Source of the DNA: Deinococcus sp.
GTDB taxonomy: Bacteria > Deinococcota > Deinococci > Deinococcales > Deinococcaceae
Assembly: GCA_025351205.1 (NCBI GenBank)
Contig: JANXWI010000139.1
Coordinates: 1-5,230 of the forward strand
Direction: 5' to 3'
DNA length: 5,230 bases
Below, piece after piece: positions 1 through 5,230 of this stretch. How positions within the stretch are numbered: position 1 is the first letter of the stretch; each line of letters opens with the position of its first letter. The notes below the pieces were generated by a model. That model was not told the origin of the DNA. It saw only the letters and a list, made by a program, of their open reading frames with translations, and ran no database searches. The translations under genes were made by a program, and so were the position numbers.

Positions 1-99
<99 letters not shown>

Positions 100-145
100 A
101 TATAGGCTCCACACACTTCCTCGGATTAATCTGGCACGCACCCTC

Positions 146-184
146 AGTTTCCCCCAGGCCTCACGGTCCGGGGGAAACTTTTTT
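146..184 (+). terminator. Intrinsic terminator of the 16S rRNA transcript
   Basis: A perfect 10-bp stem pairs AGTTTCCCCC (146-155) with GGGGGAAACT (170-179). The 14-base loop can close further through GGCC/GGTC with one G-U pair. A T-run at 179-184 follows directly, as in Rho-independent terminators. In the reverse direction the bases after the stem are not T-rich, so it should act on + strand transcription only. It lies about 47 bases after the 16S 3' end and would end the transcript before any 23S gene. Confidence 0.93.
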
Positions 185-533
185 CGGTCTGCCGCCATTA
201 ACTTCTGTCTGAAAAATGGAAAAGAAGTGAACACCTGTTTCCACCTATCTGCACTGTCAATCGATCAGGGCGGGGTCTTTGGTCAGAATTCTTGGGATGT
301 CGGGCCTGTTTTCCCCTCACCCCCTCGCTGTGAGAGGCCCCTCTCTCTGCGGACGACCAAGCGCCCTCATGCGGGCAGGCATCCTCATGCGCGTATCGTC
401 GTGACCGGACGCCCATGAGAATGCCACTCCTCCCGTTCTGCCCAAGACGGGCGCTGTTCTCGCCAAGAAGACGCTGTACCAGTCCCATAAGGGGCGAGGG
501 GTAAAAACCACCCGTTGATCAGTTGACACTGTG
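185..533. other. Intergenic stretch without a supported gene
   Basis: This is the gap between the 16S terminator and the convergent ilvA gene. Short open frames exist on both strands (for example 227-418 on + and 198-488 or 317-529 on -), but their translations show no family motif, and none has a convincing ribosome binding site. No tRNA-like T-loop is seen. It holds several small inverted repeats: ACTTCT/AGAAGT (201-206/223-228), GAGAGG/CCTCTC (332-337/340-345), a larger hairpin at 384-419, and CCCGT/ACGGG (432-436/447-451). I see no clear T-tailed terminator for ilvA on the minus strand here; the nearest candidate, GGGT/ACCC around 501-515, is too short. Base composition is less GC-rich than in the coding regions. 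Confidence 0.7.
365..419. repeat. 9-base direct repeat merging into an imperfect hairpin
   Basis: CCTCATGCG occurs at 365-373 and again at 383-391, offset by 18 bases. The second copy also forms the left arm of an inverted repeat: CTCATG-C-GCGT (384-394) pairs with ACGC-C-CATGAG (409-419), ten base pairs around one C/C mismatch, with a 14-base loop. There is no T-run on either side, so it is not a standard terminator. It could be a small intergenic repeat element, an RNA structure, or chance. Confidence 0.35.
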
Positions 534-2132
534 CTACTTCAGAAACAGCTGATAAGCGGGGTTTTCGCTCTCGGGCTGGGCCGGGTAGCCCAGTTCTGCC
601 AGAAAGCGGCGGAAATCTTCCATCTCGTGGTCTGGAACCTGAATGCCCGCCAGCACCCGCCCGCTGGCGCTGCCGTGGTTGCGGTAATGAAACAGAGAGA
701 TGTTCCAGTCTGAATGCAGGGCACTCAGAAAGGCCAGCAGCGCGCCGGGGCGCTCCGGGAACTCGAAGCTGTAGACGCGCTCGTTTGTCGCCTCCGGGGC
801 GCGGCCCCCGACCATGTGCCGGACATGCACCTTGGCCACCTCGTCTTCGGTCAGGTCGCTGACCGGATAGCCGCCCGATACCAGCGCCGACACCAGCGCC
901 GCGCGTTCGCCCCGGTCACCCAGCTGCACCCCCACGAAAATGCGGGCGTGGTCGCCGGGGGCGTAGCGGTAATTGAACTCGGTCACGCTGCGCTGCCCCA
1001 GCGCCTGACAGAAGGCCCGGAACGCGCCGGGACGCTCCGGAATGGTCACGGCCAGAATGGCCTCGCGCTGTTCCCCGATCTCGGCCCGCTCGGCGATATG
1101 CCGCAGCCGGTCGAAATTGACGTTGGCCCCGCAGGTCAGGGCCACCAGTGTGCCCTCTGCACCATGACCCTCCAGGCCGCGCTCCCGCACGTAGCGTTTC
1201 AGGCCCGCCACCGCCAGCGCCCCGGCGGGTTCCATGACCGCGCGGGTGTCGTCGAACACGTCCTTGATGGCCGCGCAGACCTCGTCGGTACTCACGGTCA
1301 CCCAGTCGTCCACGTACTGCCGGCACAGCGCAAAGGTGTGCACGCCTACCTGCCTGACCGCCACGCCGTCCACGAAGAGGCCCACCGTCTCCAGCCGCAC
1401 CCGTTCGCCTGCCCGGACGCTCCGGGTCATGGCGTCGGAGTCTTCCGGCTCGACGCCCACGATTCTGACACCGGGCTTGACGCTTTTCAGGAAGGCCGCC
1501 ACCCCGGCGATCAGGCCGCCGCCGCCCACCGGAACGAAGACGGTGTAGGCGTCCTGCTGCACCTGCCGCAGCAGCTCCAGGCCCACCGTGCCCTGCCCGG
1601 CAATCACGTAGGGGTCGTCGTAGGGGTGGATGTAGGTCAGCCCCAGCTCACGTTGCAGGGTTTCGGCGTACTCAGCGGCGTCGGAGTAGCTGTCGCCGTG
1701 CAGCCGCACGTCTGCGCCGCGCGCCCGGCAGGCGTTGACCTTGATCTCGGGCGTGGTGGCGGGCATCACGATCACGGCGCGTACCCCCAGTTTCTGGGCG
1801 CTGTAGGCCACTCCCTGCGCGTGGTTGCCCGCCGAGGCGCAGATCACGCCGCGTTCCCGCTCCTGGCTGCTCAGCCGGGCCATGCGGTTGTGGGCGCCGC
1901 GCAGCTTGAACGAGTGGATGGGTTGCAGGTCTTCGCGCTTGAAGTACACCTGCTGGCCCAGCCGCGCGCTGAGCAGGGCGGCGTGCTGAAGCGGCGTTTC
2001 GGTGGCCACGTCGTAGACCCGGCTGGTCAGAACCTGCTGCACCAGCTGCATGCCTGTCGGGGTCGCGTCCGGGTGCGCTGCCGACTGGTCTGTCTGATCT
2101 GTCTGTGCCCGAACCGGCTGGATGGGATTCAT
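534..2132 (-). CDS. ilvA: Threonine ammonia-lyase, biosynthetic (threonine deaminase)
   Basis: This PLP enzyme converts L-threonine to 2-oxobutanoate and ammonia, the committed step of isoleucine synthesis in the cytoplasm. The 532 residues match the long biosynthetic form (E. coli about 514). The catalytic domain has KRED (65-68), HSFKLRGA (73-80) with the PLP Schiff-base lysine at K76, SAGNHAQG (100-107), the phosphate-binding loop GGGGL (203-207) and TCGAN (333-337). Two ACT-like regulatory domains follow, about 357-440 and 451-530, starting with repeated IPERPGA / FPERPGA; HYRNHG (482-487) and the ending NPAYQLFL also match the family. In this family these domains bind isoleucine (inhibitor) and valine. 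The ATG at 2132 is backed by AGGAG four bases upstream. The first ~27 residues are a non-conserved extension with a TDQTDQ repeat, so M28 is a less likely start. An attenuator-like leader lies upstream. Downstream it converges on the 16S gene. Confidence 0.97.
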   Translation of the reverse strand: MNPIQPVRAQTDQTDQSAAHPDATPTGMQLVQQVLTSRVYDVATETPLQHAALLSARLGQQVYFKREDLQPIHSFKLRGAHNRMARLSSQERERGVICASAGNHAQGVAYSAQKLGVRAVIVMPATTPEIKVNACRARGADVRLHGDSYSDAAEYAETLQRELGLTYIHPYDDPYVIAGQGTVGLELLRQVQQDAYTVFVPVGGGGLIAGVAAFLKSVKPGVRIVGVEPEDSDAMTRSVRAGERVRLETVGLFVDGVAVRQVGVHTFALCRQYVDDWVTVSTDEVCAAIKDVFDDTRAVMEPAGALAVAGLKRYVRERGLEGHGAEGTLVALTCGANVNFDRLRHIAERAEIGEQREAILAVTIPERPGAFRAFCQALGQRSVTEFNYRYAPGDHARIFVGVQLGDRGERAALVSALVSGGYPVSDLTEDEVAKVHVRHMVGGRAPEATNERVYSFEFPERPGALLAFLSALHSDWNISLFHYRNHGSASGRVLAGIQVPDHEMEDFRRFLAELGYPAQPESENPAYQLFLK

Positions 2133-2136
2133 GTCA

Positions 2137-2141
2137 CTCCT
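2137..2141 (-). promoter_or_regulatory. Ribosome binding site of ilvA
   Basis: AGGAG on the minus strand, four bases before the ilvA ATG, complements the CCTCC at the 16S 3' end in this same window. It fixes the start at 2132 and shows that ilvA is translated from a leadered mRNA, unlike its upstream leader ORF. Confidence 0.85.
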
Positions 2142-2160
2142 GTGAACGGCTGAAAATGCC

Positions 2161-2194
2161 TAAATAAAAACCCCCGGCTCATGAGAGCGGGGGT
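2161..2194 (-). terminator. Intrinsic terminator in the ilvA leader (attenuator)
   Basis: Reading the minus strand, CCCCC-GCTC (2193-2185) pairs with GAGC-C-GGGGG (2180-2171) around the tetraloop TCAT, with one bulged C. The T-rich tail TTTTTATTTA (2170-2161) follows. The flanking A2194/T2170 can add one pair. The tail ends about 29 bases before the ilvA ATG, and a ribosome binding site fills part of that gap. There is hardly room for a separate ilvA promoter, so ilvA transcription must read through this structure, as in an attenuator. A plain terminator for the upstream operon is the alternative. Confidence 0.85.
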
Positions 2195-2200
2195 GACGTG

Positions 2201-2224
2201 CGGGCAAGCAGGGAGACTTACCCG
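2201..2224 (-). promoter_or_regulatory. Leader hairpin over the leader-peptide stop codon
   Basis: On the minus strand, CGGGTAAG (2224-2217) pairs with CTTGCCCG (2208-2201), eight base pairs including one G-U, around the loop TCTCCCTG. The left arm holds the last Gly codon and the TAA stop of the leader ORF, so a ribosome reaching the stop would melt it. Its position between leader ORF and terminator is where a pause or 1:2 hairpin sits in classical attenuators. It does not include the left arm of the terminator. The role is inferred. Confidence 0.5.
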
Positions 2225-2265
2225 GAGCTGGCCCCGGAGAAGTCAATAATTCGCGCTGCGTTCAT
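2218..2265 (-). CDS. Putative ilvA leader peptide (15 codons, tandem Ile)
   Basis: The ORF reads MNAARIIDFSGASSG and then TAA. It lies 86 bases upstream of ilvA and 23 bases before the terminator stem. Residues 6 and 7 are isoleucine, both ATT, whereas the neighbouring GC-rich genes mostly use ATC. Isoleucine is the end product of the IlvA pathway, so stalling at these codons when charged Ile-tRNA is scarce would be a natural sensor. There is no Shine-Dalgarno sequence; instead the ATG lies six bases after the -10 box TACACT, which predicts a leaderless mRNA whose first base is the A of ATG. Two Ile codons are few compared with classical ilv leaders, and the ORF is too short for coding statistics. 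Conservation is untested. It could be a chance ORF, though position, start context and codons agree. Confidence 0.65.
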   Translation of the reverse strand: MNAARIIDFSGASSG

Positions 2266-2271
2266 GAAGGC

Positions 2272-2280
2272 AGTGTAACA
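2272..2280 (-). promoter_or_regulatory. Extended -10 promoter of the ilvA leader
   Basis: The minus strand reads TGTTACACT (2280-2272): the extended -10 motif TG-N followed by TACACT, close to TATAAT. Six bases then separate it from the leader ATG at 2265, so the predicted transcription start coincides with that A. No good TTGACA-like -35 is seen at 16-18 bases; an extended -10 can partly make up for this. An 11-base palindrome (2287-2297) covers part of the expected -35 region. Confidence 0.6.
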
Positions 2281-2316
2281 GGCCGGGCGAGCCTCGCACG
2301 GGGAAGGGTAGACAGG

Positions 2317-2841
2317 CTACTCACCCGAAAGCAGGCGCTGGATGGTCGTCGTCTTCAGCTGCGTGTATTCCTGACGGCTTCTGGCCTGCGATGTGGCTTC
2401 TGCTTTGGCCCTGGCGTACTGCTTACGTGCCCGAGCCGACTGCAAAAGCAGATCACGCAGGGTCAGCCAGCGCCCCCACTGCGGATCGCCCCGCGTCACC
2501 AGATGCAGGATGTGCGTCCGCGTTCCGCCTGACTCGTGCAGCCAGACGCGCCCACCGCTGACTCCGGCGTCGTCACGGAAACGGTAGCCCAGGGCAGGCA
2601 GCGCGGTCTCGAAGACGGCGATGGCCGGAACGCCTGGCAGCATGGCCGCCAGATCGAGCACAGGTTTGGCGATCAATCCCGGTACAGCGGTGCTGCCGAT
2701 ATGTTCCAGCTCGCTGCCTGGAGGGAGCAGAGGCCGGAGCCGCGCTGCTTCCTGCCCGAAGGCTCGTGCCCAGCCAGGGTGATGTTGGCTCAGTCGCAGT
2801 TCACCGTCTGGCAGTCCCAACCCAGATTCGTCGTGATTCAT
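2317..2841 (-). CDS. GrpB family protein (UPF0157, nucleotidyltransferase fold)
   Basis: The 174 residues match the GrpB/UPF0157 family, which has a nucleotidyltransferase-like fold; its substrate is not established, though a few members are linked to CoA metabolism or fused to other enzymes. The signature EHIGSTAVPG (46-55) continues through LIAKPVLDL (56-64), with GS (49-50) and D63 as the likely active-site elements. Later family features are HILHLV (110-115), RWLTLRDLLL (124-133) and the charged C-terminal helices with YTQLK (159-163). Length is normal and nothing appears missing. The ATG overlaps the stop of the upstream oxidoreductase gene as ATGA, and GGAG lies eight bases before the start, so translation is probably coupled. 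It is predicted to be cytosolic. The family is secure from the motif; the function is unknown. Confidence 0.93.
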   Translation of the reverse strand: MNHDESGLGLPDGELRLSQHHPGWARAFGQEAARLRPLLPPGSELEHIGSTAVPGLIAKPVLDLAAMLPGVPAIAVFETALPALGYRFRDDAGVSGGRVWLHESGGTRTHILHLVTRGDPQWGRWLTLRDLLLQSARARKQYARAKAEATSQARSRQEYTQLKTTTIQRLLSGE

Positions 2842-3980
2842 CCGGTCAGCTCCACGGCCAGTTCGCGGGCCACGCTCAACCCGGTCAGGTCAGCGTGTTC
2901 GCCGCCCAGCAGCAGCCAGTGCGCCGCGTCCAGGCGCTGCCACAGGGGCCAGCCGCCGCCCTCCACGTTCCAGTCCGGCAGCGCGACCCAGGCCCCCGGA
3001 ACATCGGCGACGCTGCGCCCCAGCACCAGCCCCTCGCCCGCCAGCACGCTCAGGCCGTCCATGTTGTCCAGCAGCGCGTCCAGCGTCTCGCGGCGCAGGC
3101 CCACCGGCACGCCCACCAGCCGCCCGCCGGTGGGAACGTAGCCCCAGGGGTCCGGGTGCACAATGGGCGGCACCACGGTGTAGCCGCCGTCTCTGGGCCG
3201 CAGCAGCAGCCCCGCGTGCCGCAGCACCGGACTGCCGGCAGTGCTGCCCACCTCCAGTCTGGGCGTCTGCCGGTAGGCCGTGCGGTGCGGCGTGACTGTG
3301 CCCAGCCCGACTTCTGCCAGGTGCGGCCCGCCAGCACCCGCCGCCACGATCACGCGGCCCGCCGTGACCATGACGCTCTGGGCGACGATCACCTCGTGCA
3401 TGTTGGTCACGCTCAGGCGGTGCAGCTGCACCTGTGCCCGGCCAGCGGGGTCGGTGCCACACAGCTCGGCCCGCACGTTGAGCATCAGGTCGGCCCCGCC
3501 GTGGATGGCGGCGTTGGCGCTGGCAAGCGTGACGCTTCCCGCGCTGTAGGTTCCGGCGCGGGTGTCCAGGCGGGCGAAGGGCAGCACCTGCGGGTCGATC
3601 AGGGCGGCGAGTTCCGGCGTCCAGACCTGTGAGACAGGGGAGAAGCCTTCTCTGGCCTCGGCACTCAGGTCGATCAGGCCGCAGACGTTCAGCGCGTCGC
3701 CCAGCAGGGCACGGGTTTTCTCGGCGCGTGCCAGCTGGCTGGGCGGAACATCGGCGTGCCACACGCCAGGGGCCAGGATGGTCGCGCCCTCCTCGTTGGG
3801 CAGGCCGCCCTCCTCTGCCAGCAGCAGCGACAGCTGCGGGGCCAGTTCGCGCACAGAGCGGGCCAGCGCCGCACCCATGCGGCCCGCACCCACGATCACC
3901 AGGTCGTAATGAGCGCTTTCAAAGGGCTGCCCGACGTGCGCCCAGACTGTTCCGCTCACCGCCCGCCCAGCCTGTCCCAC
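2838..3980 (-). CDS. FAD-dependent oxidoreductase (DAO / glycine-D-amino-acid oxidase type)
   Basis: This is a 380-residue protein of the DAO superfamily, whose members oxidise amines such as glycine, sarcosine or D-amino acids with FAD; the substrate here cannot be told. The FAD-binding Rossmann motif is YDLVIVGAGRMG (25-36), with acidic E56/E57 about 20 residues after the glycine motif, where the second strand should end. RVIVAAGAGGPHL (209-221) is the second FAD-contacting segment, and WLLLGGEHADLTGLSVA (355-371) is the C-terminal segment. There is no signal peptide or membrane segment. The GTG at 3980 is the only start after an in-frame TGA at 3992-3990, except for GTG codon 8 at 3959; neither has a good ribosome binding site, so the N-terminus is uncertain, and 24 residues precede the Rossmann strand. 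The gene overlaps the GrpB gene by four bases and is divergent from the SpoIID-like gene. Confidence 0.85.
   Translation of the reverse strand: MGQAGRAVSGTVWAHVGQPFESAHYDLVIVGAGRMGAALARSVRELAPQLSLLLAEEGGLPNEEGATILAPGVWHADVPPSQLARAEKTRALLGDALNVCGLIDLSAEAREGFSPVSQVWTPELAALIDPQVLPFARLDTRAGTYSAGSVTLASANAAIHGGADLMLNVRAELCGTDPAGRAQVQLHRLSVTNMHEVIVAQSVMVTAGRVIVAAGAGGPHLAEVGLGTVTPHRTAYRQTPRLEVGSTAGSPVLRHAGLLLRPRDGGYTVVPPIVHPDPWGYVPTGGRLVGVPVGLRRETLDALLDNMDGLSVLAGEGLVLGRSVADVPGAWVALPDWNVEGGGWPLWQRLDAAHWLLLGGEHADLTGLSVARELAVELTG
2850..2853 (-). promoter_or_regulatory. Ribosome binding site of the GrpB-family gene
   Basis: GGAG on the minus strand lies eight bases before the ATG at 2841, inside the end of the oxidoreductase gene. 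It supports this start and independent or coupled re-initiation at the ATGA overlap. Confidence 0.65.
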
Positions 3981-4015
3981 TCTAATTTCTCACAAGCGTC
4001 ACGAGCCTCTGCCCT

Positions 4016-4021
4016 TATACT
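4016..4021 (+). promoter_or_regulatory. -10 box of the SpoIID-like gene, leaderless start
   Basis: TATACT is followed by CGCCTTC and then the ATG at 4029. The seven-base gap places transcription initiation at or within a base of the start codon, and no Shine-Dalgarno sequence is present. No TTGACA-like -35 is found at the usual spacing. The box lies in the 48-bp gap between divergent genes. The nine bases GCCTTCATG recur exactly at the ilvA leader start on the other strand. Confidence 0.6.
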
Positions 4022-4028
4022 CGCCTTC

Positions 4029-5230
4029 ATGCCGGCCACCCACCACTCTCCCCTTGCCAGCAGACCGCTGATCGGCGTGCTGAGCGGGCTGCTGCTGCTA
4101 ACCCCGGCCAGCGCCACCAACATCCGGGTGCTGATCGTCGGCGGTAGCAACAACGGCAACGGGGGCAATGTGGTGTCGGTTCGTGTGCCCATCCAGACCA
4201 GCCTAGCCCAGAGTGGCCTTGTTCAGAGTGGTCCGGCACAGAGTGGTCCGGTTCAGAGTGGGCCTGGACAGGTCGGGACAGGCGGCCTCGCGGGCGGCAC
4301 CTACAGCTGGACCGTGACCGCCACCGGGTCCGGCCTGAGCCTGAACGGCCAGAACTACGGCTCAGACAGCCTGTACCTGCCGCCCGTACCCGGCAGCGTG
4401 GTCGAGATCGCCGGGCGCAGCTACCGGGGCGGCCTGCTGCTCAAGGCTGCCAAAGGCGGGGTGAGCGCCGTGAACGTGCTGGACCTCGAAGACTACCTGC
4501 GCGGCGTGGTGCCCGCCGAGATGCCCAGCAGCTGGCCGCAGGAAGCCCTCAAGTCTCAGGCGGTGGTGGCCCGCACCTACGCGGCGGCGCACATCGATCC
4601 GGCCTCGTACTATGACCTGTGCGCCACCGACAGCTGTCAGGTGTACAGCGGCCTGGCCCGCGAGACGGCCAGCACCGACGCCGCCATTTCGGCCACCCGC
4701 GCCCAGGTGGTGTCGTACGCCGGGGCCGCCGCCCGCACCTACTTTTCCAGCGACTCGGGCGGCTACACCGCGTCGAGCCTGGAGGCCTGGGGCCAGGGCC
4801 TGCCCTACCTGACCGCCCGCCCGGACAGCTTCTCGCAGGGGCCGAACAGCCACTGGACGCTCTCGTTGCCGCTGAGCAAGGTGGCCGAGATCGCCGGGCG
4901 CTACGGCGTGCGGGTGGGGGCGCTGAGCAGCCTGAACATCGCCCGCGTCAGCCCCTCGGGGCGGGCCACCGCCGTGGTGCTGAGCGGCGCGGCGGGCAGC
5001 AGGACGCTCTCGGGGGCCGACGCGGGCGGTTTCGTGCGCTCGCTGGGCGCGAAATCGTCGCGGGTCAACTTCTCGGGCAGCGACCCCCTGATCGTCTCAG
5101 GCGCCGGGGCCGGGCACGGGGTCGGGCTGTCTCAGTGGGGCGCGGCGGGCATGGCGGGCCAGGGCTGGAATTACCTTCAGATCATGGGCTTTTATTACGC
5201 CGGGGCCAGCATCAGCAGCATCCTGGGCGC
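4029..5230 (+). CDS. SpoIID/LytB-domain secreted protein (3' end cut by window)
   Basis: The open frame runs for 400 codons to the window end without a stop. Family members cleave peptidoglycan glycan strands as lytic transglycosylases (SpoIID of sporulators) or act as LytB amidase enhancers; this organism type does not sporulate, so a cell-wall role is inferred. A signal peptide is clear: R12, hydrophobic 13-24, probable cleavage after ASA (27-29), predicting export. A low-complexity Gly/Asn/Gln-Ser-Gly segment spans about 38-90. The domain covers about 90-400: YLRGVVPAEMP (156-166) with E164 matching the SpoIID catalytic glutamate, SQAVVARTYA (176-185), CATDSCQVY (198-206) with the two cysteines seen at a metal site in some members, SSDSGGYT (240-247), AWG (253-255), GHGVGLSQWGAAGMA (362-376) and FYYAGA (388-393). 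The last motif normally lies near the C-terminus, so probably only a few residues are missing. Start chosen from the signal peptide and the -10 box. Confidence 0.95.
   Translation, partial: MPATHHSPLASRPLIGVLSGLLLLTPASATNIRVLIVGGSNNGNGGNVVSVRVPIQTSLAQSGLVQSGPAQSGPVQSGPGQVGTGGLAGGTYSWTVTATGSGLSLNGQNYGSDSLYLPPVPGSVVEIAGRSYRGGLLLKAAKGGVSAVNVLDLEDYLRGVVPAEMPSSWPQEALKSQAVVARTYAAAHIDPASYYDLCATDSCQVYSGLARETASTDAAISATRAQVVSYAGAAARTYFSSDSGGYTASSLEAWGQGLPYLTARPDSFSQGPNSHWTLSLPLSKVAEIAGRYGVRVGALSSLNIARVSPSGRATAVVLSGAAGSRTLSGADAGGFVRSLGAKSSRVNFSGSDPLIVSGAGAGHGVGLSQWGAAGMAGQGWNYLQIMGFYYAGASISSILG
4209..4283 (+). repeat. In-frame 15-bp tandem repeat encoding QSGPx units
   Basis: CAGAGTGG recurs exactly at 4209, 4224, 4239 and 4254, a strict 15-base period, with a decayed fifth unit from 4269. 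Codons give QSGLV, QSGPA, QSGPV, QSGPG and QVGTG (residues 61-85), between the signal peptide and the SpoIID domain. The near-identical DNA suggests recent expansion by slippage. It probably forms a flexible linker, and unit number may vary between strains. Confidence 0.9.

Noticed and set aside
501..515. GGGT/ACCC hairpin as the ilvA terminator
   Set aside because: Only four to five pairs with the T-run in the loop and not after the stem, so it does not fit an intrinsic terminator.
523..528. TTGACA on the + strand as a -35 box
   Set aside because: No -10-like hexamer lies 16-18 bases downstream, and transcription would run antisense into ilvA with no gene to serve.
198..529. Short open frames on both strands between the 16S gene and ilvA
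   Set aside because: No recognisable motif, no convincing ribosome binding site or leaderless -10 box, and overlapping frames contradict each other.
714..2153. A 479-codon open frame on the + strand opposite ilvA
   Set aside because: It lies fully antisense to a gene with complete family motifs. Its translation is rich in His, Gly, Ala, Arg and Gln with no domain, as expected from the GC-biased codon positions of ilvA.
2161..2316. T-box riboswitch upstream of ilvA
   Set aside because: The conserved T-box sequence AGGGTGGNACCGCG and its antiterminator bulge are absent, and the leader is too short for a stem I specifier loop.
2766..3909. Several long frames in and around the oxidoreductase gene on both strands
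   Set aside because: They are overlapping shadows of the oxidoreductase and GrpB genes, with Arg/Pro/Ala/Gly-rich translations and no family features.
4362..4853. A 163-codon minus-strand frame inside the SpoIID-like gene
   Set aside because: The + strand frame carries a signal peptide and all SpoIID motifs; the antisense frame shows none.

Overview
The window looks like chromosomal DNA from a Deinococcus-type bacterium. The first ~99 bases are the 3' end of a 16S rRNA gene that matches the Deinococcus pattern I remember. The coding regions are GC-rich, and two start codons sit 6-7 bases after a -10 box, the leaderless-mRNA arrangement known to be common in Deinococcus. Genus is inferred from memory of these patterns; no species can be named.

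Layout: (1) 1-184, + strand: end of 16S rRNA, followed after about 47 bases by a strong intrinsic terminator. No 23S, 5S or tRNA follows, so this is an unlinked 16S gene. (2) 185-533: about 350 bases with no convincing gene, holding several small hairpins and a 9-base direct repeat. (3) 534-2280, - strand: ilvA (biosynthetic threonine ammonia-lyase with two ACT-like domains) preceded by an apparent transcription-attenuation leader. The leader has an extended -10 promoter, a 15-codon leaderless ORF with tandem Ile codons (MNAARIIDFSGASSG), an 8-bp hairpin over its stop codon, and a terminator ending about 30 bases before ilvA. (4) 2317-3980, - strand: an FAD-dependent oxidoreductase gene and a GrpB-family gene, overlapping as ATGA and probably co-transcribed. 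(5) 4029-5230, + strand, divergent: a secreted SpoIID/LytB-domain protein with its own leaderless promoter and an in-frame 15-bp tandem repeat; the window ends just before its stop codon.

How they fit together: isoleucine supply probably controls ilvA through the leader peptide and terminator, which suits the first committed enzyme of isoleucine synthesis. The oxidoreductase/GrpB pair and the SpoIID-like gene share a 48-bp divergent promoter region but no obvious pathway with ilvA. The most interesting item is the ilvA leader, because a leaderless upstream ORF, tandem ATT codons and a terminator are packed into about 120 bases.
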